From: Platerodrilus igneus
Lineage: Eukaryota > Arthropoda > Insecta > Coleoptera > Lycidae
DNA: 64,000 bases
Direction of reading: 5' to 3'
NCBI GenBank assembly: GCA_036346225.1
Contig: JARFIW010001469.1
Span: 11,998,001 to 12,062,000 of the forward strand
A model generated the notes under the pieces. That model did no database searches. It was not told the DNA's origin and saw only the letters and a program-made list of their open reading frames with translations. Shown here piece after piece: positions 63,957-64,000 of this stretch. A program made the translations under genes and the position numbers. Position 1 is the stretch's first letter, and each line of letters opens with the position of its first letter.

Positions 63957-64000
63957 ACTCACATTCATTATTTCTATGGATAATGGGAATTTAACAGCAT

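Larger units (their letters stand above)
60334..64000. mobile_element. PIF/Harbinger element, copy 2, in the copia integrase
   Basis: Left edge at 'cgac-taa|acataattat'. TAA fits a Harbinger 3-bp target site and lies in the copia integrase codons just before ERARTIL. It contains a Myb-like gene (60390-61310, minus) and a transposase (61618 on, plus). It is interrupted at 62385 by an SGSM fragment and resumes at 63957 ('acattcattatttct') to the window end. Confidence 0.82.

Overview
The window is AT-rich animal DNA, most likely from an insect. The arguments are the mix of transposon families (piggyBac, P, pogo, PIF/Harbinger, hAT, Helitron, BEL/Pao, copia, RTE-, R1- and CR1/Jockey-type LINEs, Penelope, a tRNA-derived SINE), short GT-AG introns inside transposase genes, and two intron-free pieces of animal genes (USP7 and an SGSM-type TBC protein). 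No intact host gene is visible. Almost everything is a layered graveyard of mobile elements, nearly all broken by stops and frameshifts. Assignments come from reading translated motifs by eye; no database search was possible.

Layout. 0.2-1 kb: a ~100-bp minisatellite that recurs inverted at 28.7-29.05 kb. 1.1-4.3 kb: decayed piggyBac transposase with two interruptions. 4.2-10.2 kb: minus-strand RTE-like LINE with a second 3' end in tandem, a SINE inside it, and an unclassified 2.1-kb insertion cutting the reverse transcriptase. 12.0-13.9 kb: TA and CGATA repeats, an inverted repeat carrying two hammerhead ribozyme motifs on opposite strands, and a Penelope-type GIY-YIG endonuclease remnant. 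13.9-17.7 kb: non-coding, small tandem repeats. 17.7-18.8 kb: hAT transposase. 18.9-28.6 kb: BEL/Pao element (gag, protease, RT, RNase H, integrase, 3' LTR), opened by a ~4.2-kb insert holding a SINE, an R1-like LINE end and unknown DNA. 29.1-29.5 kb: gag of a second BEL element. 30.3-30.5 kb: foldback MITE-like element.

31.4-36.1 kb: P-element/THAP transposase gene, minus strand, with a LINE fragment inside. 38.1-38.8 kb: RTE-like LINE end. 38.8-46.7 kb: a four-level nest. A Harbinger transposase is split at a TA by a pogo-type element with perfect 25-bp terminal inverted repeats; the pogo transposase is split by an intronless USP7 copy; the USP7 copy is split by an LTR-type insertion with a 4-bp target duplication and ~332-bp inverted ends. 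47.3-51.5 kb: Helitron Rep/helicase. 52.1-54.6 kb: Harbinger copy 1 (Myb-like gene plus divergent, intron-containing transposase). 54.8-55.6 kb: another Myb-like accessory gene. 57.1-57.4 kb: SINE. 57.7-60.3 kb: copia element, minus strand, with a LINE tail in its RNase H. 60.35-64 kb: Harbinger copy 2 inserted into the copia integrase and itself interrupted by a 1.57-kb intronless SGSM fragment.

The most interesting signals are the paired hammerhead ribozymes beside a Penelope remnant, and two unrelated host-gene cDNA-like fragments lying inside two different DNA transposons.
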